Assembly: GCA_016187105.1 (NCBI GenBank)
Contig: JACPKK010000031.1
Span: 1-9,014, forward strand
Length of the DNA: 9,014 bases
Source: Candidatus Curtissbacteria bacterium
GTDB taxonomy: Bacteria > Patescibacteriota > Microgenomatia > Curtissbacterales > GWA2-41-24
Reading direction: 5' to 3'
The translations under genes and the position numbers were made by a program. Positions 1-6,280 of this stretch are shown here, one piece after another (the stretch's first letter is position 1; every line of letters starts with the position of its first letter). The notes beneath the pieces are model-generated. The model saw only the letters and a program-made list of their open reading frames with translations. It did no database searches and was not told the DNA's origin.

Positions 1-80
1 GTTTAGTTGCCAAAGATTATAACTGGAAGAAGATTTCGCAAGAGCTCGACCGCGTTTACCGCCAAGTAGGTGCAAGTTAA
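1..80 (+). CDS. 3' end of a glycosyltransferase, probably GT4 family (partial)
   Basis: An open frame enters from the left edge and stops at TAA 78-80, leaving 25 visible residues after an incomplete first codon. The tail contains NWKKISQELDRVY, which matches the usual final helix of GT4 enzymes (pattern aromatic-W-x-x-hydrophobic, then a Y near the end). No catalytic motif is inside the window, so the assignment rests on this short tail and on the run of glycosyltransferase genes that follows. The next gene starts 27 nt downstream on the same strand, which fits co-transcription. Confidence 0.55.
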   Translation, partial: LVAKDYNWKKISQELDRVYRQVGAS

Positions 81-107
81 AATGAACCTTTCACTAGGCC
101 CGCGAAT

Positions 108-1043
108 ATGAACAAAGTGCATATTGAGGACCGCAGGGCCCTGTCTATTATTATTGTCTCTTACAATACCAAAGAACTCCTGGCTGATTGCCTCACGTCC
201 GTCAATACCGCCATCAAAGATATAAAAGCCGAGGTTTTTGTTGTTGACAACAATTCTCGCGATGGCACAGCCCAAATGGTCAAAGAAAAGTTCCAAGAAG
301 TCACATTAATCGCCAATTCCCAAAACCTCGGTTTTTCCAAAGCCAATAACCAGGCAATTAAAAAAGCCCGTGGAAAATACGTTTTAATACTTAATCCGGA
401 TACCCGTGTTCTGCCTGACACTTTTACTAAGATGATAAAATTCATGGACAAAAATCCGCAAGCCGGCATTGCCACTCCTAGGGTCGAGCTCCCAAACGGC
501 AATCTTGATGTCGATTGTCGCCGCCATTTTCCAACACCCTGGCGTTCCTTTTGCCATTTTTCCGGCCTTTCCAAAATTTTCAAAGGCTCCAAACTTTTCG
601 ACCAGTACAACTACGGTTATCTTTCAGACCAGAATGAGCACGAGGTTGATGCTTGCGTTGGGGCATTTATGATTATTCCCAAAAAGGCAATCCAAAAAGT
701 CGGTATGCTCGATGAAGATTTTTTCTTTTATGGCGAGGATCTTGATTGGTGCTGGCGCTTTCGAGAGGCCGGTTACAAAATCATCTACACGCCTCTTACC
801 AAAATCATCCACTACAAAGGCGCATCCTCTGGAATTAAAAAAACTTCCCAAGAAGTCACAAAGGCTACCCGCGAGTCAAAAAAAATGGTCATGCGTCAGT
901 CCGTCCGCGCAATGAGAATTTTTTACAAAAAGCACCTTGAGAACAAGTACCCATTCTTCATCAATTGGCTAGTCTATTTAGGATTATGGATTATAGAAAA
1001 GTACAGACTAAAAAGCTTAAAGTCTAATGTATCGATACATTAG
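108..1043 (+). CDS. GT2-family glycosyltransferase, rhamnosyltransferase-like
   Basis: This 311-residue protein has a GT-A fold layout typical of bacterial GT2 enzymes that transfer rhamnose or related sugars onto a lipid-linked glycan at the cytoplasmic face. Visible motifs are the nucleotide-binding strand SIIIVSYN (13-20), VVDNNSRDG (45-53), NLGFSKANN (73-81), the DxD-equivalent NPDT (96-99), and FYGEDLDWCWRFREAGY (207-223), whose E210-D211 pair includes the likely catalytic base. A conserved His (235) follows in IIHYKGAS. Residues 281-296 are hydrophobic and may bind the membrane. Family membership is clear; the sugar and acceptor are not. ATG 108 is chosen because it lies just before the first strand; a GTG at 117 is an alternative. 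There is no convincing Shine-Dalgarno site. The last 25 or so codons are AT-rich (TTA, CTA, ATA) compared with the GCC-rich body, and the stop codon lies inside a palindrome. Confidence 0.9.
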   Translation: MNKVHIEDRRALSIIIVSYNTKELLADCLTSVNTAIKDIKAEVFVVDNNSRDGTAQMVKEKFQEVTLIANSQNLGFSKANNQAIKKARGKYVLILNPDTRVLPDTFTKMIKFMDKNPQAGIATPRVELPNGNLDVDCRRHFPTPWRSFCHFSGLSKIFKGSKLFDQYNYGYLSDQNEHEVDACVGAFMIIPKKAIQKVGMLDEDFFFYGEDLDWCWRFREAGYKIIYTPLTKIIHYKGASSGIKKTSQEVTKATRESKKMVMRQSVRAMRIFYKKHLENKYPFFINWLVYLGLWIIEKYRLKSLKSNVSIH

Positions 1044-1046
1044 ACT
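1021..1046. repeat. Perfect 26-bp palindrome spanning a stop codon
   Basis: The 13-base arms 1021-1033 and 1034-1046 are exact reverse complements with no spacer, centred on ATCGAT. The TAG stop of the GT2 gene (1041-1043) lies in the right arm, so the last six sense codons are also inside it. No T-tract follows, so it is not a standard intrinsic terminator. The octamer AGACTAAA at 1005-1012 recurs at 1042-1049, and AGACT 1005-1009 could pair with AGTCT 1021-1025 as an alternative hairpin. Possible roles are an mRNA 3'-end or processing hairpin, a dyad for a DNA-binding protein, or the scar of a palindromic insertion. The symmetry is seen directly; the role is unknown. Confidence 0.8.
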
Positions 1047-1089
1047 AAAGTCATGAAGGCTTACCATCAACAACCTAAATTGCCAAAAA

Positions 1090-2229
1090 ATGAAGATTGG
1101 GATAGACGCTAGATTTGTCGGCCCGCAGGGAACGGGTCTTGGCAAATACACCGAAAAACTGGTTTTAAACCTTTCCAAAATCGACCCCAAAAATCAGTAC
1201 GCCATTTTTCTCAAAAAAGACAATTGGGATTACTTAGCTCTTTCCAAAAACTTTAAAAAAGTTCTAGCCGATGTGCCTTGGTACTCACTTGAAGAACAGC
1301 TTAAAATGCCCGGCATTTTCAAATCCCAAAATCTCGATATTTTACATGTCCCGCATTTTAACGTACCGATTTTTTATCGCGGTAAATTTGTCGTTACCAT
1401 CCACGACCTTATTCATCACGAATTTTCCGAAACTTCCGTAACGACTAAAAACCCCCTTATTTTCAGCCTCAAGAGAATTGCCTACAGAAAGGTTATTGGT
1501 CACGCAATTCATAAATCCCAAAAGATTATCACCCCCTCGAATTTCGTCAAAAGTGAGATTGCCCGCAATTTCAAAATTGACCAGTCAAAAATAGTTGTCA
1601 CTTATGAAGCAGCCGAAGAAGAATATTTCAGCCGTCAGCCATTAGCGGTCAGCCGTCAGCCATTCCTGCTTTACGTCGGCAACGCCTACCCTCACAAAAA
1701 TCTCGAGAGACTTCTCGACGCTCTGGAGATGATTAATAGTTATTCTTCGAGCGAGCGTAGCGAGTCGAGAAGTTCAGAGCAGGCTCGAACAATAATTAAT
1801 CTCATTCTCGTTTGTCCCCGTGATGTTTTTTCAAAGAGACTTCTATCGGAAATCAGAAAGCGTGATCTAGAAAAAAGTGTCGAGCTAAAAGGCTACCTAG
1901 GACCAGAGGAGTTGAGCAAACTTTTTCAAAAAGCCGCCGCCTATATCTTTCCGTCTCTTTCCGAAGGATTTGGTATTCCCGGTCTCAATGCCATGGCATC
2001 AAATCTTCCCCTTTTAGCATCCGCTATTCCTGTTTTGAAAGAAGTCTATGGCGATGCCGCCCTGTATTTCGATCCAAAGAATCCAAACGATATTGCCAGA
2101 AAAATTGAGGAGTTTTCAAAATCGCCAAAACTAAAATCAGACTTAATCAAAAAAGGGAAGAGGAAAGTCAAAAAATATTCCTGGCTCAAAATGGCCCACC
2201 AAACACTTTCAATCTACAAAAATTATTGA
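1090..2229 (+). CDS. GT4-family glycosyltransferase with in-frame repeat insertions
   Basis: This 379-residue protein has the two Rossmann-like domains of GT-B retaining enzymes. The N-terminal acceptor domain shows MKIGIDARF (1-9), the glycine loop GPQGTGLGKY (11-20) and TIHDLIHHEF (103-112). The C-terminal donor domain begins at FLLYVGNAYPHKN (192-204) and includes SEGFGIPGL (291-299) and EVYGDAALYFDP (318-329). It probably transfers a hexose such as mannose from a nucleotide sugar to a lipid-linked chain. Three features are odd. SRQPLAVSRQP (181-191) in the interdomain linker is a duplicated short repeat. Residues 215-237, between a helix and the next strand, are encoded by a 69-bp inverted-repeat element. 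Asn300 stands where the second Glu of EX7E is expected, followed by AMASN rather than the usual AMACG. The TGA overlaps the next ATG by one base, implying translational coupling. No Shine-Dalgarno site precedes ATG 1090. Confidence 0.9.
   Translation: MKIGIDARFVGPQGTGLGKYTEKLVLNLSKIDPKNQYAIFLKKDNWDYLALSKNFKKVLADVPWYSLEEQLKMPGIFKSQNLDILHVPHFNVPIFYRGKFVVTIHDLIHHEFSETSVTTKNPLIFSLKRIAYRKVIGHAIHKSQKIITPSNFVKSEIARNFKIDQSKIVVTYEAAEEEYFSRQPLAVSRQPFLLYVGNAYPHKNLERLLDALEMINSYSSSERSESRSSEQARTIINLILVCPRDVFSKRLLSEIRKRDLEKSVELKGYLGPEELSKLFQKAAAYIFPSLSEGFGIPGLNAMASNLPLLASAIPVLKEVYGDAALYFDPKNPNDIARKIEEFSKSPKLKSDLIKKGKRKVKKYSWLKMAHQTLSIYKNY
1628..1664 (+). repeat. Two 16-nt direct repeats inside the GT4 gene
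   Basis: The same 16 bases occur at 1628-1643 and 1649-1664, a period of 21 nt, so the repeat adds exactly seven codons and gives SRQPLAV followed by SRQPF in the linker before the donor domain. Each copy itself contains CAGCC twice. Most GT4 enzymes have a short variable linker here, so this looks like an expanded simple repeat that is tolerated because it is in frame and at the surface. Repetition is seen directly; its origin as slippage or as a small mobile repeat is inference. Confidence 0.8.
1732..1800 (+). repeat. In-frame 69-bp inverted-repeat element within the GT4 gene
   Basis: The outer arms 1732-1752 and 1783-1800 are inverted repeats. Six terminal bases (ATTAAT) pair perfectly; after a 3-nt bulge at 1738-1740, eleven of twelve further bases pair. 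The 30-nt centre is rich in AGCGA/CGAG words. The element begins on a codon boundary, is 69 nt (23 codons) long and keeps the frame open, encoding a Ser/Glu/Arg-rich stretch that contains SSERSESRSSEQAR. It sits where GT4 enzymes usually have a short loop between a helix and the strand LILVCP. The design resembles the palindromic elements of Rickettsia that insert into protein-coding genes, although no relationship by sequence is claimed. Confidence 0.7.
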
Positions 2230-3299
2230 TGTTTTTCTTGGCGTCAAAGCTCTCATATTTTGTCAGAGAATTCTACTTTTTTATTATAATTGACGTTTTT
2301 ATTTTTACCTTGTCGACGGCCATATTTTTTAAGATTTTCAGGTCTCAGCTATCCGAAAAAAGGAAAATGGTCGCAACCTCAATCCTTGCCACAATATTGT
2401 TCTTTTGCATGAGTTTCACACTGTCAGAGGCTTACTTTAGATTTATTTATGATAAGTCCGACGGTCTAGGATTTCTAAAAGTTAATAGGAAATGGCACGA
2501 AAGGCACGTTAGGGTAAATGGTGATTTTAAAAGAGACGAAGAGTTTAAACTTCAAAAAAACGATAAGATCACGAGAATTTGTGCCATCGGGGATTCAGTA
2601 ACTTTCGGATACGGGATTGAGAATATCAAAGATCGCTACACGGAAATCTTGGAAAAAAGTTTGCAGGAAAATGGATACAAAGTAGAAGTCTATAACCTGG
2701 CTGTTTCTGGGGCAAACACTAGTCAGGAAATTGAAACCTACAGGTCGTTTAAATTTTTGAGCTGCGATATAATTCTTCACCAATATACTTTGAATGACAT
2801 CAGGACTAATGAAGACCAGGCAAAACTTTTACAAGAAAACTCTAGAGTCTCATCGCTTACGAAAAAAGTTTTAGATTTTTCCTATTTTTCTGATTTTATA
2901 TATTGGCGTCTGAATCAAAGATATGAAGACACATTTGCTAAGTTGCAGGTCATTGATTTTAAAGATTACGAAAATCGAGAAAAATTAAATTCTCACTTAT
3001 CAGGAATTTCCGACTATGTTCAACAAGTGAAAAGTGATGGCAAAAAAATAATTGTCGTAATTTTTCCCATGTTTTATGGTCCGTTCGATAGCAACTATCC
3101 TGGATGGATCCATACGGTAATTGGGGATCAGTTTGCCAAAGATGGTACCGTTGTGGTGGATTTATTACCCATTGCTGTCGGCAAAAACGTATCAGATCTA
3201 CGCGCCAGCCCATTTGACGCCCACCCCAATGAATATTTCCATAACCTCGCGGCCCAGAGAGTTTATGAACCCCTAAAAGGACTAATAGATACAAACTAG
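2229..3299 (+). CDS. Membrane-anchored SGNH/GDSL hydrolase-like protein
   Basis: The 356-residue product (numbered from ATG 2229) has two hydrophobic segments, about residues 16-36 and 49-65, then a soluble SGNH-type domain expected outside the membrane. Block I is AIGDSVTFGYG with the nucleophile Ser123; block II is NLAVSGANT with Gly161; block III is YTLNDI with Asn189; block V is FDAHPN with Asp330 and His332. All four catalytic-type positions are present, so it is probably active as an esterase or O-acyltransferase/deacylase on a surface glycan. The substrate is inferred only from context. ATG 2229 overlaps the previous TGA by one base; a TTG one codon earlier (2226) is less likely. Arg is mostly AGA/AGG and the gene is more AT-rich than its neighbours, which hints at separate acquisition. 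No clear terminator follows. Confidence 0.8.
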   Translation: MFFLASKLSYFVREFYFFIIIDVFIFTLSTAIFFKIFRSQLSEKRKMVATSILATILFFCMSFTLSEAYFRFIYDKSDGLGFLKVNRKWHERHVRVNGDFKRDEEFKLQKNDKITRICAIGDSVTFGYGIENIKDRYTEILEKSLQENGYKVEVYNLAVSGANTSQEIETYRSFKFLSCDIILHQYTLNDIRTNEDQAKLLQENSRVSSLTKKVLDFSYFSDFIYWRLNQRYEDTFAKLQVIDFKDYENREKLNSHLSGISDYVQQVKSDGKKIIVVIFPMFYGPFDSNYPGWIHTVIGDQFAKDGTVVVDLLPIAVGKNVSDLRASPFDAHPNEYFHNLAAQRVYEPLKGLIDTN

Positions 3300-3355
3300 T
3301 TCTTGCCGTTCTAATTCCACTCGAAATTACACCATTCCACAGTCATCATGATTTC

Positions 3356-3405
3356 TGAAGCTAAATAATTTAATTATTTAAATAACTGAAGAGGGTTAAG
3401 CTTCA
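3356..3405. promoter_or_regulatory. Hairpin-rich AT region upstream of a glycosyltransferase gene
   Basis: A 7-bp inverted repeat pairs 3356-3362 with 3399-3405. Inside it, overlapping its left arm by one base, lies a second dyad with 9-base arms, 3362-3370 and 3372-3380, and one central base. The right arm ends 8 nt before the -10 box at 3413, so the structure covers the place where a -35 element or operator would be. CTGAAG occurs at 3355-3360 and again at 3386-3391. The rest of the gap from 3300 to 3355 shows no gene and no convincing terminator. A regulator binding site is plausible, but only the symmetry is seen. Confidence 0.4.
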
Positions 3406-3407
3406 CA

Positions 3408-3418
3408 TGATATATAAT
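3408..3418 (+). promoter_or_regulatory. Probable -10 promoter element for a leaderless transcript
   Basis: A perfect TATAAT lies at 3413-3418. A TG at 3408-3409 is in extended -10 position for the overlapping TATATA at 3411-3416. The start codon of the downstream gene is at 3426, so transcription starting the usual 6-8 bases after the box would begin at or next to the A of the ATG. No Shine-Dalgarno sequence stands before this ATG, which fits leaderless translation. No good -35 hexamer is found at 16-18 nt spacing. This would be an internal promoter for the genes from 3426 onward. Confidence 0.5.
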
Positions 3419-3425
3419 TTCTCTG

Positions 3426-4529
3426 ATGAAAGTAGCCCTTGTCCATGATGACTTCACCCAAGCTGGTGGAGCCGAAAATCTTTTCGCCGAGATTGCCTCA
3501 ATTTATCCTCAAGCGCCGATCTACACGTCAGTTGTCAATTGGCATAAGCTTCCTTCATCAATCAGTCGCCAACGGATCAAAACTTCCTTTATCCAAAAAA
3601 TTCCTCTTGCCGCGAAATTTTATAAACTGCTTTTGCCGCTTTATCCGCTCGCTTTTGAAAGTCTTGACTTGTCGGGCTTTGACATTGTCATCTCATCAAC
3701 AACTCGTTTTTCAAAGGGCATTATTACTCAACCTAAAACAATTCACGTCTGCTACGTCAACAGTGTCCCCAGGTTCCTTTGGAACCAGTCAAAACAACAA
3801 AATTATCTGCCAAAACTCCCAAGACTTGCCGCCAAGCCAATTTTTAATTGGCTCAAAAGGTGGGATAAAGTTGCCGCCTCAAGGGTTGATTTTTATATTG
3901 CAAATTCGGCAAATGTTGCCAAAAAGGTAAAAGAAGCCTATGGCCGCGATGCTAACGTAATTTACCCGTGTATAGATTTGAATCTTTTTACGCCCCTCAA
4001 AATTCATAAATGGAAGTTAAAAAGCCAGGATTATTACCTCATAGTTTCAAGGCTTGTGAAATGGAAAAACATCGATATAGCAATAGAAGCAGCAAAAGAT
4101 TTAGGCTTTAATTTAAAAATAGCAGGAGAAGGACCAGATGACAAAAGATTAAAAAAGTTGGCAAAGGGATCAAAAAATATTGAATTTCTGGGTAGGGTGG
4201 ATGAAAAGGTGCTCTTAGATCTTTACCGGAATGCAAAATTTCTAATAATTACTCAAGAAGAAGACTTTGGCTTGAGTGTCTTGGAGGCTCAAGCATGTGG
4301 CCTCGGGGCAATTGCTTACGAAAAAGGAGGGGCTCCGGAGATTATAGCGGGGTACGGTATTCTTTTCAAAAGACAATCAAAAGAAAGCTTAAAAGATGCA
4401 ATTGAAAAGTCAAAAAGTGTAAAATGGAACTTATCAGAAATTAGAAAAAACTCTCTCAAGTTTTCAAAAAAAGAGTTTGAAAAAAACCTGACAGCAAAAA
4501 TAAAGCAATATGCTCCCCCCAAATCATAA
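3426..4529 (+). CDS. WbaZ-like GT4 glycosyltransferase, probably GDP-mannose-dependent
   Basis: This 367-residue GT-B enzyme begins MKVALVHDDFTQAGGAEN (1-18), continues with PIYTSV (31-36), LSGFDIVISST (82-92) and HVCYVNSVPRFLW (107-119), the pattern of WbaZ-type mannosyltransferases. The donor domain includes LIVSRLVKWKNIDIAIEA (205-222), IAGEGPD (232-238) and an intact EX7E motif, E279 to E287, in EDFGLSVLEAQACG. It likely adds mannose to a lipid-linked glycan on the cytoplasmic side. The overlapping downstream GDP-mannose synthesis gene supports that donor. Codon use changes sharply near 3968-4015, at the linker between the domains. Before it Ala is 11 of 18 GCC, with no ATA or TTA; after it Ala is 10 of 15 GCA and none GCC, with 8 ATA and 7 TTA. 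The gene may therefore be a domain chimera. ATG 3426 follows a likely -10 box without a leader. Confidence 0.88.
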   Translation: MKVALVHDDFTQAGGAENLFAEIASIYPQAPIYTSVVNWHKLPSSISRQRIKTSFIQKIPLAAKFYKLLLPLYPLAFESLDLSGFDIVISSTTRFSKGIITQPKTIHVCYVNSVPRFLWNQSKQQNYLPKLPRLAAKPIFNWLKRWDKVAASRVDFYIANSANVAKKVKEAYGRDANVIYPCIDLNLFTPLKIHKWKLKSQDYYLIVSRLVKWKNIDIAIEAAKDLGFNLKIAGEGPDDKRLKKLAKGSKNIEFLGRVDEKVLLDLYRNAKFLIITQEEDFGLSVLEAQACGLGAIAYEKGGAPEIIAGYGILFKRQSKESLKDAIEKSKSVKWNLSEIRKNSLKFSKKEFEKNLTAKIKQYAPPKS

Positions 4530-5619
4530 CGATTTAAAAATCGTCCTTTTCTGCGGAGGTTCCGGGACGCGCATGTGGCCGGCCAGCCGCCGGGATAAAC
4601 CCAAGCAATTCCAACCGCTGGTTGGCGATATTTCCATGTTCCAACAGGCTGTCAACCGCATTAAAAAAGGCTTTCCCCTCAAAGACGTTTTTGTTATTAC
4701 CGGCAGGCAGTATGTCGGCCTTGTTGTCCAGCAGGAGCCGGATTTGTCTCTCGAAAACGTTATTATCGAACCTGAAATGAGGGACACTCTAGCGGCTGTC
4801 GGCTACGCGGCAGCAGTTTTGGATAAGAAATTTAATAACCCGATAGTCGCTTCCCTTTGGGCAGCCGACCACTTGGTTAAAAACGACGATGAGTTTATAA
4901 AATCTTTAAAATCTGCCTACGAGTTTGCCAAAGATTCGGGCAAAATGGTCTCCATCGATGTCCGGCCAACTTACCCCAACATTCATGTCGGCTATATCAA
5001 AATTGGCAAAATGATCAAAAAAACCAATGGTCAAGCTTTCTTTGAATATATTAAGCAAATTGAAAAACCGGATCTTTCCACTGCCAAAAAATACGCTGCG
5101 TCTTGGGAGTATCTTTGGCATGCAGGCTATAAGGTTTGGCACACCCAAAAAATGCTTGCCCAATTTAAAAAATTCACCCCCAAAGTTTTTGAAGGCCTCC
5201 TAAAAATCCAAAAAGCCTGGGGGACCGACAGTCAAGACGAAGTTGTCAGAAAAGTTTATCCCGGCTTTGAAAAACAATCCGTCGATTATGCCCTCTTCGA
5301 AAAGATGGACCCGAGCGACGTGGTCGTTCTGCCGGCCGATCTTGGCTGGTCTGATATCGGCGCCTGGAATGTTTTAAAGGAAGAACTCTCCCGAAGCCAG
5401 CAAGATAATGTTATTTCCGGGGATGTTATAGACATCGATAGCGAAGACTCTCTAATTTACAATAAAAGCGAAAATAAAGTCGTAGCCACGATCGGCCTGA
5501 AAGGTTTAATCGTCGTCGATACGGCTGACGGGCTTTTGGTTTGCGATAAAAATAAGATTTCCGATGTTAAGAAAGTCGTAGAGAAACTCAAAGAGTCGAA
5601 AAAAGAAAAATTTCTCTAA
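4510..5619 (+). CDS. manC: Mannose-1-phosphate guanylyltransferase (short ManC type)
   Basis: The enzyme joins GTP and mannose-1-phosphate to give GDP-mannose and pyrophosphate in the cytoplasm. The nucleotidyltransferase signature FCGGSGTRMWPASRRDKPKQF (14-34) is clear, followed by IIEPEMRDTLAA (85-96), WAADH (117-121), IEKPDLSTAKKY (184-195) and DLGWSDIGAWNVL (277-289). A shorter C-terminal part from about 297 fits the left-handed beta-helix end; the phosphomannose isomerase domain of long ManC proteins is absent. Several motifs differ from the common form: WAADH for LPADH, WHAGYKVW for WNSGxFxW, and IHVGYIKIG for TGYGYI. Only ATG 4510 can serve as start, because TAA lies in frame at 4501-4503 and the next Met (22) is inside the signature. 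The gene overlaps the end of the preceding glycosyltransferase by 20 nt. No phosphomannomutase is present in the window. Confidence 0.88.
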   Translation: MLPPNHNDLKIVLFCGGSGTRMWPASRRDKPKQFQPLVGDISMFQQAVNRIKKGFPLKDVFVITGRQYVGLVVQQEPDLSLENVIIEPEMRDTLAAVGYAAAVLDKKFNNPIVASLWAADHLVKNDDEFIKSLKSAYEFAKDSGKMVSIDVRPTYPNIHVGYIKIGKMIKKTNGQAFFEYIKQIEKPDLSTAKKYAASWEYLWHAGYKVWHTQKMLAQFKKFTPKVFEGLLKIQKAWGTDSQDEVVRKVYPGFEKQSVDYALFEKMDPSDVVVLPADLGWSDIGAWNVLKEELSRSQQDNVISGDVIDIDSEDSLIYNKSENKVVATIGLKGLIVVDTADGLLVCDKNKISDVKKVVEKLKESKKEKFL

Positions 5620-5629
5620 ATTTGCGCCA

Positions 5630-6280
5630 ATGCTCTACGATTTTTTAAAACGGACAGTGGATATTATAGGAAGCATCCTTATTTTTATCCTTTTTTCGCC
5701 GCTGGTTATCGCTACCGCGATCTTAATTAAAATTACTTCCGAGGGCCCAATCTTTTACACTCCCGCCAGAGTCGGTAAAGGTGGCAAGCTTTTTAAGATG
5801 CTTAAATTCAGAAGCATGTACATGTATGAAATTAATGGTAAATTGGTCCACGCCAAAAAATACTTGGAACAAAACCCCAAGCTTATGCGCCAGTATCAGG
5901 AAAACAGTTTCAAGCTGGCAAAGGACCCGCGGGTTACCACAGTCGGAAAATTTGTCCGCAAGTACTCGATCGATGAACTACCCCAACTAATAAATGTTCT
6001 AAAAGGCGACATGTCGCTTGTCGGGCCCAGGGCTTACCAAAAAGACGAACTTACCCACCAGCAAAAAGTCTATCCAAAGACTAAAAAATACGTAAAAATT
6101 ATATTAACGGCCCGCCCGGGTGCTTCCGGGCCCTGGCAAGTTTCCGGCCGTTCCTTTATCAATTTTGATAAACGGGTAGTCATGGATGCTAAGTACGTCC
6201 AAAGAAAGTCAATTCTTTATGATCTTTGGATCATCACTAAAACCCCGATTGCCATGATAACCGGAAAGGGCGCAGTATGA
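5630..6280 (+). CDS. Initiating sugar transferase (polyprenyl-phosphate sugar-1-phosphate transferase, PF02397 type)
   Basis: This 216-residue protein matches the small, single-domain monotopic phosphoglycosyltransferases (PglC-like catalytic core shared with WcaJ and RfbP). It transfers a sugar-1-phosphate from a nucleotide sugar to polyprenyl phosphate, the first step of glycan assembly. A basic N-terminus precedes one hydrophobic segment (10-34) with a helix-breaking SP at 23-24, as expected for a re-entrant membrane helix. Motifs are ARVGKGGK (46-53), KFRSM (59-63), the catalytic Asp115-Glu116 pair in SIDELPQL, GDMSLVGPRA (126-135) and GPWQVSGR (167-174). The large multi-helix N-terminal region of WcaJ-type proteins is missing. 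It starts 10 nt after the guanylyltransferase stop, without a Shine-Dalgarno site, and its TGA overlaps an ATG at 6277. The sugar it uses cannot be read from sequence. Confidence 0.92.
   Translation: MLYDFLKRTVDIIGSILIFILFSPLVIATAILIKITSEGPIFYTPARVGKGGKLFKMLKFRSMYMYEINGKLVHAKKYLEQNPKLMRQYQENSFKLAKDPRVTTVGKFVRKYSIDELPQLINVLKGDMSLVGPRAYQKDELTHQQKVYPKTKKYVKIILTARPGASGPWQVSGRSFINFDKRVVMDAKYVQRKSILYDLWIITKTPIAMITGKGAV

Noticed and set aside
161..610. 149-codon open frame on the minus strand opposite the GT2 gene
   Set aside because: It lies wholly opposite a gene with clear catalytic motifs, shows no domain of its own, and is explained by GCC/AAA-rich codon bias.
1021..1046. Palindrome considered as an intrinsic terminator
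   Set aside because: There is no T-tract on either side and no loop, and the next co-directional gene begins 44 nt later.
1628..1800. Clustered short repeats considered as a CRISPR array
   Set aside because: Only two repeat copies with a 5-nt spacer plus one inverted repeat, all within one open coding frame; no regular spacers or cas genes.
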